Below are positions 11,137 to 23,900 of a stretch of DNA of 64,000 nucleotides, piece by piece (the stretch's first letter is position 1; every line of letters begins with the position of its first letter). The notes beneath the pieces are model-generated. The model saw only the letters and a program-made list of their open reading frames with translations. It was not told where the DNA came from and did not search any database. The stretch comes from Sequoia sempervirens (taxonomy: Eukaryota; Streptophyta; Pinopsida; Cupressales; Cupressaceae), in the NCBI GenBank assembly GCA_007258455.2, contig VDFB02187445.1, positions 1 to 64,000 on the forward strand. The letters run 5' to 3'. The position numbers and the translations under genes were made by a program.

Positions 11137-13400
11137 AAGTACAGTTGAAAAGTCAAGTTGTGAAAGGTTTGATTCTATTTGAAGAGGTTTTATCTTTCTG
11201 GAAGCAAATTTATTTGAGTTAATTTAATATGTGACATCCTTTATATATCAAAGGAACAATGGTGAATTTTTAAAAGTGGAGCAGCTACAGTAAAATTTGA
11301 TTTAAGTTTTGATTACTCAATTAATATCGACACCTTTACTTGGCAACAAGCCTTCGTGGCATTTACCTTATGCGTTTGTGTGTTGAGTCTCCTTGCTAAC
11401 GCTTTTACCTTCAGGGAATATTTTATGTGCTACTTTTATTGACTCCTTTTAATGAGGTGACTCTTTTATTTAAATGACGACTCTTTAAGCAAGAAGTGGG
11501 AGTCATGGTCTCGTCTTAGAAAAATAATTCATCCTTCTTTGGCACGAGTTATGTTTCTGGGCAAAGTGAATTTTGAATATCTTTAGCATATGGGGAGGAC
11601 GTGTTTTCTTGCATGTGTCGGCCGCTTTAGAAGTGTAAAGACAACATTTATTATGGTTGAATGTTTTTGTGGCTACAGGGCGATAGGGTGCTTGTTTATT
11701 TTGGCAACGTCTTCAAAATTTTTTTTTGGTATGTAAAGCTTGCAGCAACAGTTACTTCTTTGGAGCCGGATATACTTAATATAGTCGTCATCTCTAATAT
11801 CTGTTTGTTCTTCCTTTGAAATTGTATGAATTGAAGTGCATAATTTCAAGAGTGAGGTGTCGGAAGTTGCTTTGGCGTCTACTCTCAAAGACGTTTTTTT
11901 TAATTGTATTCAAAGATATTGTAGTCAACATGATGAAAAGAAGTTGTAAAGAGTTTTTGGGCGGCACTTTGGTTAAGAGTATCACAGGCTTAAAAAAAAA
12001 GGCTGCATGTGGAAAGTTAATACTATGAGGAATGGTGCTTTTTTGAAATGGGAATGACATACGAATGGAAGCTGTATCTTTGAATGGTGCGTGTTCTTTA
12101 GGTGAAGAGTCGGTTAGGTCGCTGAAATATTTTGAAGGCAAGTTTTATGCAAGAGGTTTCTTAGTCGGGTTTTTAATGTTGAGTGATTTCTTCCAGGCAG
12201 TGTTAACTTTGGTTGAGTCGTGTTATTATGGAGTATCAATGGAATATTTATGTAAGGCGACTAAATTAAAGATTATGTGAAGTGGCAATGTTATAAGAAA
12301 TAAAAGACAACTCAAATAAGGAAGCTGCCTGTAGCCGTTTCAATAACCAAGCTAAGTTTGGTGCAGGCAGTAAGAGATGACATGCAATTTTTATTGAAGT
12401 CGTTGATTGTGGCTGAGTTAGTGGTGTTTTAAGAAGAATTTAATTGCTACAGTGATGAAGAATGTTTCTATTTTTATCTCCATAAAAGTTTGCTGTGTGG
12501 TGCAAATTTTTCAGAGAGAGCAGCTAATTTTTATATCGTATCTTTGCATGACAATCTTTCTTTATGTTCAGGATGAGTGGAGAATTATGAAGTTTTTAAA
12601 AAAATGTCATTGCCTTTATTGGTGTAGAGTGATATGATTGAGGTAGTATGCTCACATGATGTCTGAGAGCTATCTTTTATGCTGTGAAATGGTGGACGTT
12701 TTTTTGTAGAATCTATCTTGATTGCATAGTGTGTATGGCGCTGAAAAAGGACGAGTAATAGTTCATATACAAAAGTAGGCATCTTTGTTTTTAGACGTGT
12801 TGGTGAGTAATGATTTTGCCTCATTTTTGAGACTCGGGCTGTAGTATGTTTTTTTGGGCGCATTCTGCGTTGTGCTGGAGTTGAGGATGTTTTATGAAGG
12901 TCTATTCATTAAAAGACACCATCGCTAGCCATTATTAGATAAATGAAAAGTTTAAGATGCCTGTGAGGATTTAGGTAAAGCTATCTAGTATTTGATGTGT
13001 TGCTTTTTGATGCTGTCAGCAATCACTTACATTTGGTTAAAGTTGTTTTCTTTGAAGTCTTTGAATCTGAAAAAGAAGGTTAAAGAGTTTTGATATGATT
13101 GACTCAGTTTTGATTGTTTGTTTTTGAGAAGCTATTCATGAACCTGGGCGTATCAATGGGCAGATTTTTAAGACATGCTGAACGTGAGGACATGCTGAAC
13201 ATATTGTTTATTGGTGACAGTCAGTGTGATTTTTTGTGAAAATTAAATGCTATGTATGGTTACGGTTGTTGCAATCATAGGTGGAGTGGTTTGTCCTCAG
13301 ATTTTGGTATTGCTCAGATTGAAGTATTTTCAGTTATTATGTATGTGTATGAGGCAAGGGAGTTTGAAATGTTGTATTTGCTCTTGTTTTGAGTTTAATT
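11137..13400. other. No gene recognised; intron-like or decayed repeat DNA
   Basis: The stretch is AT-rich, with short open frames that match nothing I recognise on either strand. No splice-bounded exon of the reductase was found. The sequence just right of 11136 does not continue the protease gene that was broken at 847. Confidence 0.5.
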
Positions 13401-13695
13401 TTTGAAATCAGTTTTGTGGAGACTGGAGTTGGTGCTTCGGTGTTTTCGGAGTTGGTGCTCTCGGTGGGTTGGTGCTCATCTATGTAATCAGGGTTGGTGC
13501 CCTTTGGAGATAATAAAAGCAATATTTTGCCGTGGTTTTTTACCCGAAAGGGTTTTCCACGTAATCTTGGTGTTTATTTTGCATATGGTGTTTTATGTTG
13601 TTCATTAATGTTCTCATGCTTTATCTGGTTTTAAAGTTTTAAAAGTTCTGAGATACTGATTCACCCCCCTCTCAGTACTTCTTGTGTGCTCTTCA
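13401..13695 (+). repeat. Copia-like LTR 3' end (solo LTR or decayed copy)
   Basis: The segment has three GTTGGTGC units, an AATAAAAGCAATATTTTGCC block, the hairpin ACCCGAAAGGGTTTTCC in a GTGG..CCAC context, and a terminal GATTCACCCCCCTCTCAGTA followed by CTTGTGTGCTCTTCA. This arrangement is typical of the R-U5 end of plant Ty1/copia LTRs. No primer-binding site follows, so it is a solo or 3' LTR. Its left border was not found. Confidence 0.5.
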
Positions 13696-13900
13696 TAATT
13701 TGCCTCGCTTCTACTAGTGTTTGGGTGTTTTAGTAGTAGATAAGACTATTAGGATTAGCATATAGTTTTTGAAGGGCCTGTTGTAACTTTCCTCCTCATT
13801 GTATCGTGTTATAGATGATACAACTCCTTTTTGGTGGGTGGTGTATGTCTTCATAATTTAGATTGTATTGGATGATGCTAGGGTTTTTGGCTCTCCCCTT

Positions 13901-14518
13901 GACACTTTGCTTTCAATGGTGATTCTATGTTTAAGCTCAATGATAGTAATAATATATGTGAGGGTATGGATATTTTTGGTTTGGCTTTCCTTCAATGAAT
14001 TGTAGTTAGGTTTGATGGCTAGTCCTCTATGGCTCTCTCGTGGCGGTTACACTTGTCAACATTGTGGCCATAGTTGATTTTTTCGTAGAGACTAGGATAT
14101 AGTTTCTTATTAAAGTTAAAATCTGGATGGGTAATATTTTCATGGTGGATTTTGTGAACTCAATGTTACTAGGAATAAATGCTTTCACGCTCGCTTTTTG
14201 TGGATCCTTGACACTTTGCTTTCAATGGTGATTCTATGTTTAAGCTCAATGATAGTAATAATATATGTGAGGGTATGGATATTTTTGGTTTGGCTTTCCT
14301 TCAATGAATTGTAGTTAGGTTTGATGGCTAGTCCTCTATGGCTCTCTCGTGGCGGTTACACTTGTATACATTGTGGCCATAGTTGATTTTTTCGTAGAGA
14401 CTAGGATATAGTTTCTTATTAAAGTTAAAATCTGGATGGGTAATATTTTCATGGTGGATTTTGTGAACTCAATGTTACTAGGAATAAATGCTTTCACGCT
14501 CACTTTTTGTGGATCCTT
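13901..14518. repeat. 309-bp perfect-register tandem duplication
   Basis: The unit 13901-14209 is repeated at 14210-14518. I count three base differences and no indel between copies, so the duplication is recent compared with the decayed elements around it. It holds no recognisable gene. Confidence 0.9.
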
Positions 14519-14541
14519 GCTGCCTAACCTAGGTTTACTAG

Positions 14542-14542
<1 letters not shown>

Positions 14543-14591
<49 letters not shown>
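14543..14591. repeat. (AT)n microsatellite
   Basis: An uninterrupted AT dinucleotide tract of about 48 bp lies 25 bp after the 309-bp tandem duplication. Confidence 0.95.
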
Positions 14592-14595
<4 letters not shown>

Positions 14596-15836
14596 ATAGG
14601 TTGAACTCAATTAGTTAAATCATTGGGTTCTTGTGGATGCCCAAGTTTAGATCCTTAAGTGACATCTTTTACATCACAATTGGCTTCTAATGGTGATGCA
14701 TGGGTCATTATCCTATGTAGGTGTTCTATAGGAGCTAAATCTTCATCTCAGTTGCTCATAAGGAGCCATATTTGTAAACATTGCTATAGTACCCTTTGCT
14801 GATGTTTTTTAAAAATGGCGTACCAATACCCATCTCCCATATGTATACCTCTTGGTAACTATGGTTATGAATAGTCAGTAAATCTTACTTGCCAAGAGGA
14901 GTGATCTAGGTGGCAGTTTGGGACAGATCTTCTTACAACAATCACATTGTCAAATTTTTTTCTACTGTTGCTTAGAAAATGAAATTGTAATATGCATTGG
15001 AAATCTTTGTATTCCTTTCAAGCAGATCCTCTAAAGATATTCACGTTGTTAGGGTCAAATTTTCTTTGTTAGTGGTGAAAATTGAAATCCATAATATGAA
15101 TTCAAAGACTTTGGATTTTCCCTAGGTCATTCTTCTTCGCTTTGAGACATTAGATGTTTTATAAAATGCTCCTAATGGCCTTGAAAATCCAAAACACAAA
15201 AATAAACAAAAAAATCTTGAAATTTCAGAAATCAAAATATAATATTTTAGAGTTTTACTTCATGATAGGTTCTCTGCACTTAATGGTGTACCGTAGAAAA
15301 AAGGCAACTTGCTTGACATGGGAATAATTCATGATAAATTGGACTAAATGAGGCCTTGATTTGGTGTTGTGAGGTGTTTTTCACATCCACACTAGGTCTT
15401 GGACCCTTTCAAATACATTTAACGATGTCTTGTAAAGGTGTTGTAAAGTGTTGTAAGAGGCTTTCACGCTTTTCTAGACTTAATGAACCCATTTCTCCCT
15501 AATTCAACATTATAAAATGCATTTAAATGCATCTTCACATCAATCTAGAAGGCTTGTAAACTAAACTTAACTTTAATCTAGTGTTGTAATGTGTTTTACA
15601 CATTCACATTGGATGTTGTGCCTTTCTAGGCTATGTGGACCTCATTTTAGTGTATTTAATCACACTTTCACATTGAATTCTGTGTCCCAATCCCTAATTG
15701 ATCTTCACATCATCACTAATAGGTCCCTATTAACCCATATTGTGCATCCCGAGGCAATATTTGATAAAATACCTGACAAAGTTGCAACATAAACCTTATT
15801 TCCTTAGTCCTTGGCATTTTAGTTGTCAAAATGGCC
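14592..15836. other. No gene recognised; weak internal repeats
   Basis: This is intron-like AT-rich DNA. Two diverged copies of a TGTTGTGAGGTGTTTTTCAC-like block start near 15363 and 15583, about 220 bp apart. No exon or RNA gene is apparent. Confidence 0.5.
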
Positions 15837-15840
15837 CCTG

Positions 15841-15917
15841 TGGGACCCATTCGCCATCCATGGTGAATCAGTTCCATCCAGGTGGGACCCATTCGCCATG
15901 GGTGGCGAATGAGTCCC
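15841..15917. repeat. Paired inverted repeats with ATTCGCCA motif
   Basis: GGGACCCATTCGCC (15884-15897) pairs with GGCGAATGAGTCCC (15904-15917), leaving a 6-base loop and one G-T wobble. A similar, more diverged hairpin starts 42 bp earlier at about 15842. The core ATTCGCCA or its complement recurs near 16540, 16714 and 16814. Confidence 0.7.
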
Positions 15918-16418
15918 ATTTGGCCCATTTTTGACCTTTGAGCGGGAAAAATTGAAATTTAAGTTTATTATTTTCACATGTCAGCCTTAGGGATCCAATT
16001 AATAGGCAAATAAGGTGGATTGCCTATAAAATCAACTCTCTAAACCCTAAGTCATAACCATTCTTCATTATTCATCCATCATTCTTCCATCTCAAGTCAA
16101 TCAAGTTAGGGCTTCATCATTTCAAGGCATTAAGATAGCAATTTTCAGACATTCAAGGGCAGATTCTTCATGTTTTGTTGTAGACATCCAAAATCAAACA
16201 TCATGGCAAGGTAATCAACTCCATTATTGCGTGTTTCATTCCATTTTTTTATCATTTTGGTTTAAACCTAAAAGGGGTTTGACCAAGGCAAACCCGTATG
16301 CCCTAACATGCAACATTTTTCTCTCATGTCTTGTGTGTTTGCAGATTTAGGCCTCTTGGAAGCTTATAAATCATTGAAGATTGCATTGCAAAGTTGTTTA
16401 AGTCTTCTCTTCATTGAT

Positions 16419-16720
16419 CAAGTTAAAATATCAACAAAACTCGCTCTAGGGTTCGGAATCGAGTTTGAGCGGACACACAGAACAAAGTGGGGCCGAAGCA
16501 GTTCCACCTTTGAATATTTAGAATTCAAAGTGGCACTCATTCGCCACTCTTCACAGTCAAGTTAAAATATCAGCAAGAAACTCACTCTGAGGTTGGGAGT
16601 GATTCAGGCCGGACACCTCAGAGAACCAAAGTCACCAGTTGAAGCTTTGGATTCCCACCTTTGAATAATCGAGGAAATTCAAAAGTGGACTCATTTCATA
16701 CATGGAGTGGCGAATGAGTA
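16419..16720. repeat. Diverged tandem duplication, about 139 bp
   Basis: Two copies begin CAAGTTAAAATATCA at 16419 and 16558. Each continues with a CTCGCTCT/CTCACTCT block, a GCGGACAC/CCGGACAC block, CCACCTTTGAATA, and an ATTCGCCA motif. The second copy carries small insertions. The copies are clearly older than the 309-bp duplication. A TATAAAAT box near 16023 hints that the zone 15800-17300 could be an LTR-type repeat, but no ends were identified. Confidence 0.6.
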
Positions 16721-17853
16721 CACCTCCAGTCCAATTTTGGTTTTCATTTTAGATACCCTTTTGGCCGAAATGGGTTTGGAATAGTTTATAAATTGGGCCG
16801 ATTCACCTAGAATGGCGAATAGGTCACACAAATAATCAACGTGGCAGCATTATAGAAGCCATTTTCAACCTCATCCATATTCTAGGAGCAAACTTTCAGT
16901 TTCGTTAAGTTCTATTGCAATCTGCATTCATTTCTAGGTGTTTCTACATTACACAATGTGTTTTCAAACAAATTACATTTCTTAGGTTTTGCATACTTAA
17001 TCAATCAATTTCATCATCTAGTTGCATTTAGATCATTGCACTTCATCATAATTTCATCATACTTGCATTAGATTGAGTGAACCACCTAGATTTTGCGTGT
17101 GGGATCTATCTCTTTTCATTAGGTGAAAGACCCTAATTGAGCAAAAGAGACTTAGCATTCCATCCAACCTTAAAATCTATGGTTCAAATGGGGAACACTT
17201 TTTACATAGCTTTTCAAATGCCCAGTTGAGTTGTTTTCCTTTTTCATTTTTGGACTCCATTTCCTGCAAAAGTAACTATAAAGGAATTGTACTGTGAGTT
17301 TAAAAATCTAAGTGTACTAGCTTCACTTCTCATCTCAGGCATTGTTATCTTTTTGTAAATAACTCTCATGTTAAATAAATCTTAGATTTACATTGCATTA
17401 GTATATTATTTATTGGGTTGATTTCCTTTGCATTTGTTCATTGCTTTTGAACAAAGCTAAGTTCCAATATTTAGTGTATTGTCCACTGAATTATCAATCA
17501 AATCCAGATCAAGAATGTACCAAGTTGGGAATGATGTTTGTTTTATATAGTGACGTAAACTCTGATGCAAAATTTAATTTTTCTTGTTCTTTTCTAGATT
17601 AAGTTTTAATGTGAAGCATTTTCTTACCTTGCCTATGTTCTCAATTGATCTCGGCTCTCATTTTAATCTGGCTATTACTTTCATGAATGAAAAAATTGAA
17701 TTATATAACATTTCAATGATTCAATTAAATTCTTCTCTTCATTTATGTAGAATTTTCCTTGTGGATTGAGACTATTAAATAGTTGTGTTGAATTCAAGCC
17801 ATGTTAATAGCTATCTGTTTGGTTTGACTGACTTCTTCATAAGCATGTGGCAG
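16721..17853 (+). other. Intron before exon 1 of the window (right part)
   Basis: No coding sequence is recognised here. The stretch ends in a T-rich tract and the acceptor GCATGTGGCAG just before the first reductase exon at 17854. Confidence 0.6.
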
Positions 17854-17967
17854 GTTGTAATCAACCAGTTTTCTCGTGTTGCTACAAATGAGCGCTGCTC
17901 CTATTTTGGCAATGTATGCCTAGGAAAAGATATCTCTCTTTCTGAGCTTCAAAAACTGTACCATGTG
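17854..17967 (+). CDS. MFDR: MFDR exon (1st in window)
   Basis: This 38-codon, phase 0 exon starts after the acceptor GTGGCAG and ends before GTATGA. It encodes [15 protein letters not shown] and continues to [10 protein letters not shown]. In family members the segment directly follows the FAD-binding region, so the upstream exons must lie left of the window or remain unrecognised. Confidence 0.93.
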
Positions 17968-20900
17968 GTATGATTATGCTAATCAACTGCCCATGTTTGA
18001 TTTGACATTCTAATATTATTTTATTCCCTGAGACAAGCATTTTACTGGATTGCATGCACTATATTGGTCACTACATGTAGAGTTCAGAAACAAGAGCTAT
18101 GATTTGATCAACCAAATGATTCATTGTTTGAATAGGTTGTACTTGCTTATGGGGCAGAAAGTGATAGAGAACTTGGCATTCCAGGCGAGGTATTATCTTC
18201 ATGTCGTAAATCATTTTGTTGTTCAATAATCAATTTGGGTTTTATATGTTGTTTTGTTCTTCATATCTTATGTTGTTTCATGGTTGGGATAGATTCTGTG
18301 ACCAACAAACACTTTTTTACTGTCGCAGAAATTAGCTGGAATCCTTTCTGCAAGGGAGTTTGTTTGGTGGTACAATGGCCATCCAGACTGCACAAATCTG
18401 TCAGTGGACTTGCAGAGTACTGATACGGCAGTCATCATTGGTCAGGTACTATATCCCTGTAATGAACTATCTATTTAGGTTTCATTGAAATTTGTTGGGA
18501 TTTAATTGAATTTTTTTGTCAAAACCTGTGATTTTATCTGAATTAAATCCTGATTTTTTGAAAAGGATCTTTATCTTTTTGTTTGCAATTTTATACCCAA
18601 AATGATTTTTACTGCTATCCAGCCAACAATGATCTTCTTTATATGGGAATGGATATTAATGTTTCTAGTTGAAAATGATTGATACTATGGGTTCCCTCCA
18701 ATTCTTACTTGTAATCAAGGGATGGATGGTAAAATTATATGATTTTCTTTGTATTATAAACAAAATGGATGGTGGATTATTTAGCTGTTTTCAATTGTTT
18801 TATCATTCATTGATTACAGTTATTTCTTATATTGGTTTGATTGAGTTCTGCCTGAGCTAATAACTACCCAAATTTTCGGTTTTGGTCTTATCATATTTAC
18901 CTACAGTTTTATCTATTTTCTGTGTCCTACTGATTTGTGAATCTTGATTTTTTGTTTCATTCTTCAAATCTGCATTGCGCAGCTATGCTGGCGGGCAGGT
19001 GCTGACTTCTATAACAGTTTAGCCAAATGTAGGCCAGTGAAGGCTGATTTCTTCTCATTATAAGTAATCTGTAATAATATGGACTATTGTGGATGCTTCT
19101 ATATAAATAACTTTCTTGGCTGATGCCAAGTCTGTAACCTGGTTCCCTGACTGAGTCAGTTTAGCCTGCAATTTTATGATTCGTAATCTGAATATTTAGA
19201 CATGAATTGAATAATTCTTTTATTAATTTTGTTAATGAACTAGACTTGGATTGGTTTCATGATTTATTAATATTTGTTGTGGAATTAAAATATTTTAATA
19301 ATTTTTCTATGAAGGTGGGTGGCCCCTTTTGAGAATAAAGGAGGGAAAAAATGTAATAAAATAATAATATATTATGTCCTTAAGTGGTGCGCTCTGATTG
19401 AGAAAATAAGAGGGAAAAGATTTCAAATTTTAAAGAGGAAATTGGGCACCCAAGATGGGTCGGCCCTCTTGAGGAATAAAAAAAACAACAAAAAAATATA
19501 GAAAATAAGCCTAGGTCGACCAGCTTGTGAGGAGAAGGAAAAACAAGTATAAATATAAGGTCTTTGAGGCATTTCAAATCATCAATCAGCATATTATCTT
19601 ATTCCTTTGGTCTGCAATTAATTTGCATCATATTCCAAGGACGAAAACCCTTGAGGATATAAGGTGAATTGGACAAAAACCTAGATCATCTCGGGAAGGC
19701 TTCTTAACAGAGGTCTACTTGCTCTTCATTGGAGATATTCGTGGAACAAAAGAGCAGATTGTAAATCAGATTTTAGATCAGACTTGGGACAGCAGATTTG
19801 TGGTGTTTGTGCTACATTGAAGTTATGGTTTTGGCCCTAGGTTGGAGCTCCACATTGTTGGAGAAGGGCTACCTGCATTGGAGGGCGAATTTGGGCATTT
19901 TGAGGAGTTCTAGGGTTTGATTTTTGCATCAGATTGGAGCAGACGTGTTCACCATCTTGGAGCAGCCTTAGATCATCACCATTGAGCATAATTTGACATC
20001 TTTTGGATCAGCATTCGGAGCAGACTTGTGCGCCACCCTTGGAGGATCCAGTTTTTGGCATTTTGGTGTATTTCCTTCCATTAGGTTAGCCCTAAGTGGA
20101 TCACTGCATTTGTGGAGGGCGAATTGGTTCTTGAGGCCATTTTTTCATTGATTAGGGTTTCAAATCCCTAAACCCTAGCAGCAGACTTAGTGACACCTTT
20201 TCGGTAGGGTTTTGAGGCATCATCATTCATATTTTGCACACATTTTGGCATCTTAGCAGAGATGGAATAGTTCGCCCAGCTAGGGCTCATTTGGAGCATC
20301 ATTTTCAATGGATTTTGGTATGTGTTTAGGACTGATTTGTAGCAGCAAACTTCTTGAATAATTCTGGGCATGTTTGAGCCCATTTTGTGATGTACTTGCA
20401 TGAACAATAATTCTGATTTTGTAGCAGCAGTTTGGACAATTTGAAAATCAGACTTCTATCATGTTTTAATGATCATTCTATTGCTATTTGTTGCTAGTTA
20501 TGATAAGATAGATATATTTGCTTATTTGTTTGGAAGTATATTTGTTTGCTGTTCATGCTTGTTGAAATCAGAAAATTCAAATCAGAATTTAGGGTTTTGA
20601 GCAGAAAACTAAAGTGCAGAAAATTAGGGAAAAATTCTGAGTTTGCAAATCAGATTTTTAGGGCAAATCCTATGTGGGATATTTCAATAGTTGGCAGGCT
20701 CAGCGAGTACTCACTGAGTTTTAAAAAATGAATACTTGCAAGAAAGACTTGTCAGAAAGACTTGCTGAGTTTTTGGCGAGTCTAACAGAAAAACTCACCG
20801 GGGAGTCGTGCGGGATGCAACAAATATGCAGTGAAAACACTGAAAAAAACACTAAAAACATGTGTTTTTCTCCTCTATAAATCATCACACGCCCCTCTGT

Positions 20901-23900
20901 CATGTCCTCAAAATTGTAACATTAATAAATAAATAAAATAACAAAATACATATTAATAATATAAAAAGAGAATATTAACAATTTAATATTATTAATAGTA
21001 CAAAATAAGTATTAACAATTTGATATTATAATTATTATAATTATAATATAATAATATTATAAATATATACAAAGAAAACCAATATAAAATGTATATTAAA
21101 TAAACATTAATAGAATGATATAAGTAGCAGCAATTATCATCAGCGATGAGTATATCGCAAGGAACAAATTAATGTTGAAGGTTTTAGGAGCAACTGTTAA
21201 TATATAATAAGCTAGCGATTCATTTACTATAAAGTAACAAATGATATTAAGAAGGCAAGGAATGGGTATTAAAAGGAAGTGCCCCCACATAAGACAAAAC
21301 AAACCAGTCAAAGGCTGCAACGAAGAGGTATGTGGTCTCTCATTGCAAAGGATGCAACCATTCAAGGATTCTACTCTCATAATCGTATAAGTAATAGGAG
21401 GGATGAAGGAGAGATAGGGGAAAAAAATATATACCTGCAGATATATTAGAATACATATGTAGACAAAAATAAAATTATGCAAATCATTCACATATTCAAG
21501 CAGATTCAGATAAGAGAATATGAAGGGCAATTCTGATATATATATTAAAATACAAGAGTGTTAATACTATGAAGGAGTACTATGAAGGAGATTGAGGAAT
21601 ACATCTGTCTGGAAACTACAGCAAAGGGAACACAATCAGATTTAAATCCAGGTATATGGAAGAGCATGGAAATGGTCATGGAATGGAAAGACAAATAAGA
21701 AAATGTGTGCATAAGATCGTCAAGGGAAAAAATGGTATCCTAACCTTTCTATTCCCGAAGGTTAGAGAAAACAAATGTTCTAAGGGAATATGCGGATAAT
21801 TAAATTGGAGGCCAAAAGCTATAGTTCATTTAAAATTTATTTTAATTATTCTTTACGAATAAGTGGGACCACTTTAAATATCAATTCCTTTCACTAGGCG
21901 ATGCCATATGGTGGTTAATAAATTAAAATAAGCCTAAGTCTTTTAATGCAAAAAGACGATTTATTGATGAGGAGATAAGATCATTGTGGGGACTATTGCT
22001 GATTTTTCCCAAATTTGACTTGAGCTCACTCAGGGAAAAAACGTCTCCTTTTGTGACGAAAGGATGGGCAACTTCAAGGTTTATAATAAGCTCGTTTTGG
22101 ATGGAGTGGCATTATTCAGAAAATTACTTTGATTTTTATTCCTCTAATGAACTGTGAAAGAAGGTTTAACTAGGATGCAACCCTTGGCTCTGAGTTGACT
22201 GGGACGTGTTGTGACCTTATCACACATCGCCCCATTGCAAATGGGGACCCTAGTGGTTTGCTTTTTAGGGGTTTTGCCGTTGCACTTCAGTTTCATTTGA
22301 TCTCTGTTTGGGAGTTTAGAGTTTGAGTTTTTGAATGATCACCCAAGCCAAGTAAAGAATTTCAGCCCAAATCAGTGCACAAACATCATTCGAATGCTTA
22401 GATGGCCTGAAGGACGAAGATCGCCCGTTGTTTGAGTCAATTTTGACACCTACGTTTTGGGGATTTTCACTCTAGCCCCCTATTTTTTAGGGACTTTATT
22501 TTTGGCACTTTTAGCCTATTTTGGACTTATTATTTTTGAGGGATTTATTTTTTGGAAAGTTGCTATTTTTGGAAAATTTCTATTTTGGGAGGGTTTCTAT
22601 CTTTGGAAAGTGCCTGGGTCATGGTTTTAGCAACGTCATCTTCAGAAGACCCCAAAATGGAAATAAGTGAGCAATTTCAAAAAAACTAGAAGAAACCCTG
22701 AAAATCGCTTAAGTGTGGGTCATGGCATGGACATTGGACAAGTCTGCCCAAGAGAAGTGGCTCAAAACCTTGCTAAGTCTGCCCCATGAAGATTCTGAAT
22801 GGCTTGAACATGGGCAAAGTCCGCCCACCAAGAGGATGAAGACATGGCACAACCCAATGCCAAGTCCGCCATAAGAAGATGACAATGGCCTAACACCTTA
22901 TCAAGTCCGCTCCACTTAATCATGGCTTGATTCTAGGAAAAGTCCGCCCACTTGTAAAAAGATAGCTTAAACACTTGAAAAGTCCGCTATAAAAAGATGG
23001 CTTGATCATAAGCCAAGTCCGCCCTTGGTAGAAAGAGATGGCACAAAGTAATGACAAGTTCGCCCAACTCAAGTTTGACATGGCATAACATAGTGGAAAG
23101 TCCGCCCCATCCACATGGCATAACATTAAGCCAAGTCTGCCCAGCTCGAGAAGATATGGCACAAGACTATGGAAAGTCCGCCCCAGCCAAAGAGATACAT
23201 GGCGTAACACCTAGACAAGTCCGCCCAAGGCATACAGAGCTTACCAAACACTTGATGAAGTCTGCCATACTTAGAGAAATGGAGAAAATCAAATTTTTTT
23301 GCCTGAGTCTAAACATTGAAACATTAAAATGTCAAACTACATGCCTAGAAATTGAAGAAATTCGCCAAAGACTTGGGAAATCATGAGAAATTATGGCAAA
23401 ATTGACAGGAGAAAAAGGATTCGCCCTAGGCAAAGACAAGAAATAACTTAGAAAAATCAAATTTGCCTTAGGATTAAAAAAAAAATGCCATAATTAAAAA
23501 GGTTGGAAAATAACATATGGAGATTTTAATTTTAATTTTCCAACACCAAAGAGAAGAAATTCAAATTTTGGAAAAAGACAAAAAGACTTCACTAAAGTGG
23601 CGCTAGACTTGGAAACTTTCCCTGAAACTGGTGCTGAGGATCAAAATTGCCATTCGAGAGAGGAGTGGAAGCCAAGTTCGAACTATAGATTAAATGGAAA
23701 TAAGTAAATTTTGCTAAATGGGTCGAACTTTTCATTTTTATAATTGGCTTTGCTTCTCAGTTTTTAATCATTCCTCTTTCGAGAATGAAGTTGTGAGAAA
23801 GTAATTTTGTCTAAGGCAAGAAAAGTTTGAAGAAAGTGACAAAGTTGAAGTAGAAGGAAGAAGTGCGAATTTATCTAGCAACACAATGATCTTTTCCATT

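Noticed and set aside
11816..12280. Two adjacent small + strand frames (70 and 71 codons) as a gene
   Set aside because: No recognisable motif, no codon bias that I can judge, and no conserved neighbour. They are likely chance frames in repeat DNA.
11137..17853. N-terminal FAD-binding exons of the reductase
   Set aside because: No Gly-x-Gly-x-x-Gly FAD motif bounded by splice sites was seen, so upstream exons are presumed outside the window.
21096..21530. 144-codon minus-strand open frame, hydrophobic
   Set aside because: The composition follows AT-rich DNA, there is no recognisable domain, and it lies between repeat borders in intron 3. A small membrane protein is unlikely.
22739..23266. 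CRISPR-like array (regular spacing of a short repeat)
   Set aside because: The conserved core is only about 10 bp, spacers are not uniform, and the setting is a plant transposable unit. It is a minisatellite-type array, not CRISPR.
22920..23386. Open frames on both strands inside the X motif array
   Set aside because: They arise from repeat periodicity. The frames are not shared between X1 and X2, and no start context or domain is seen.
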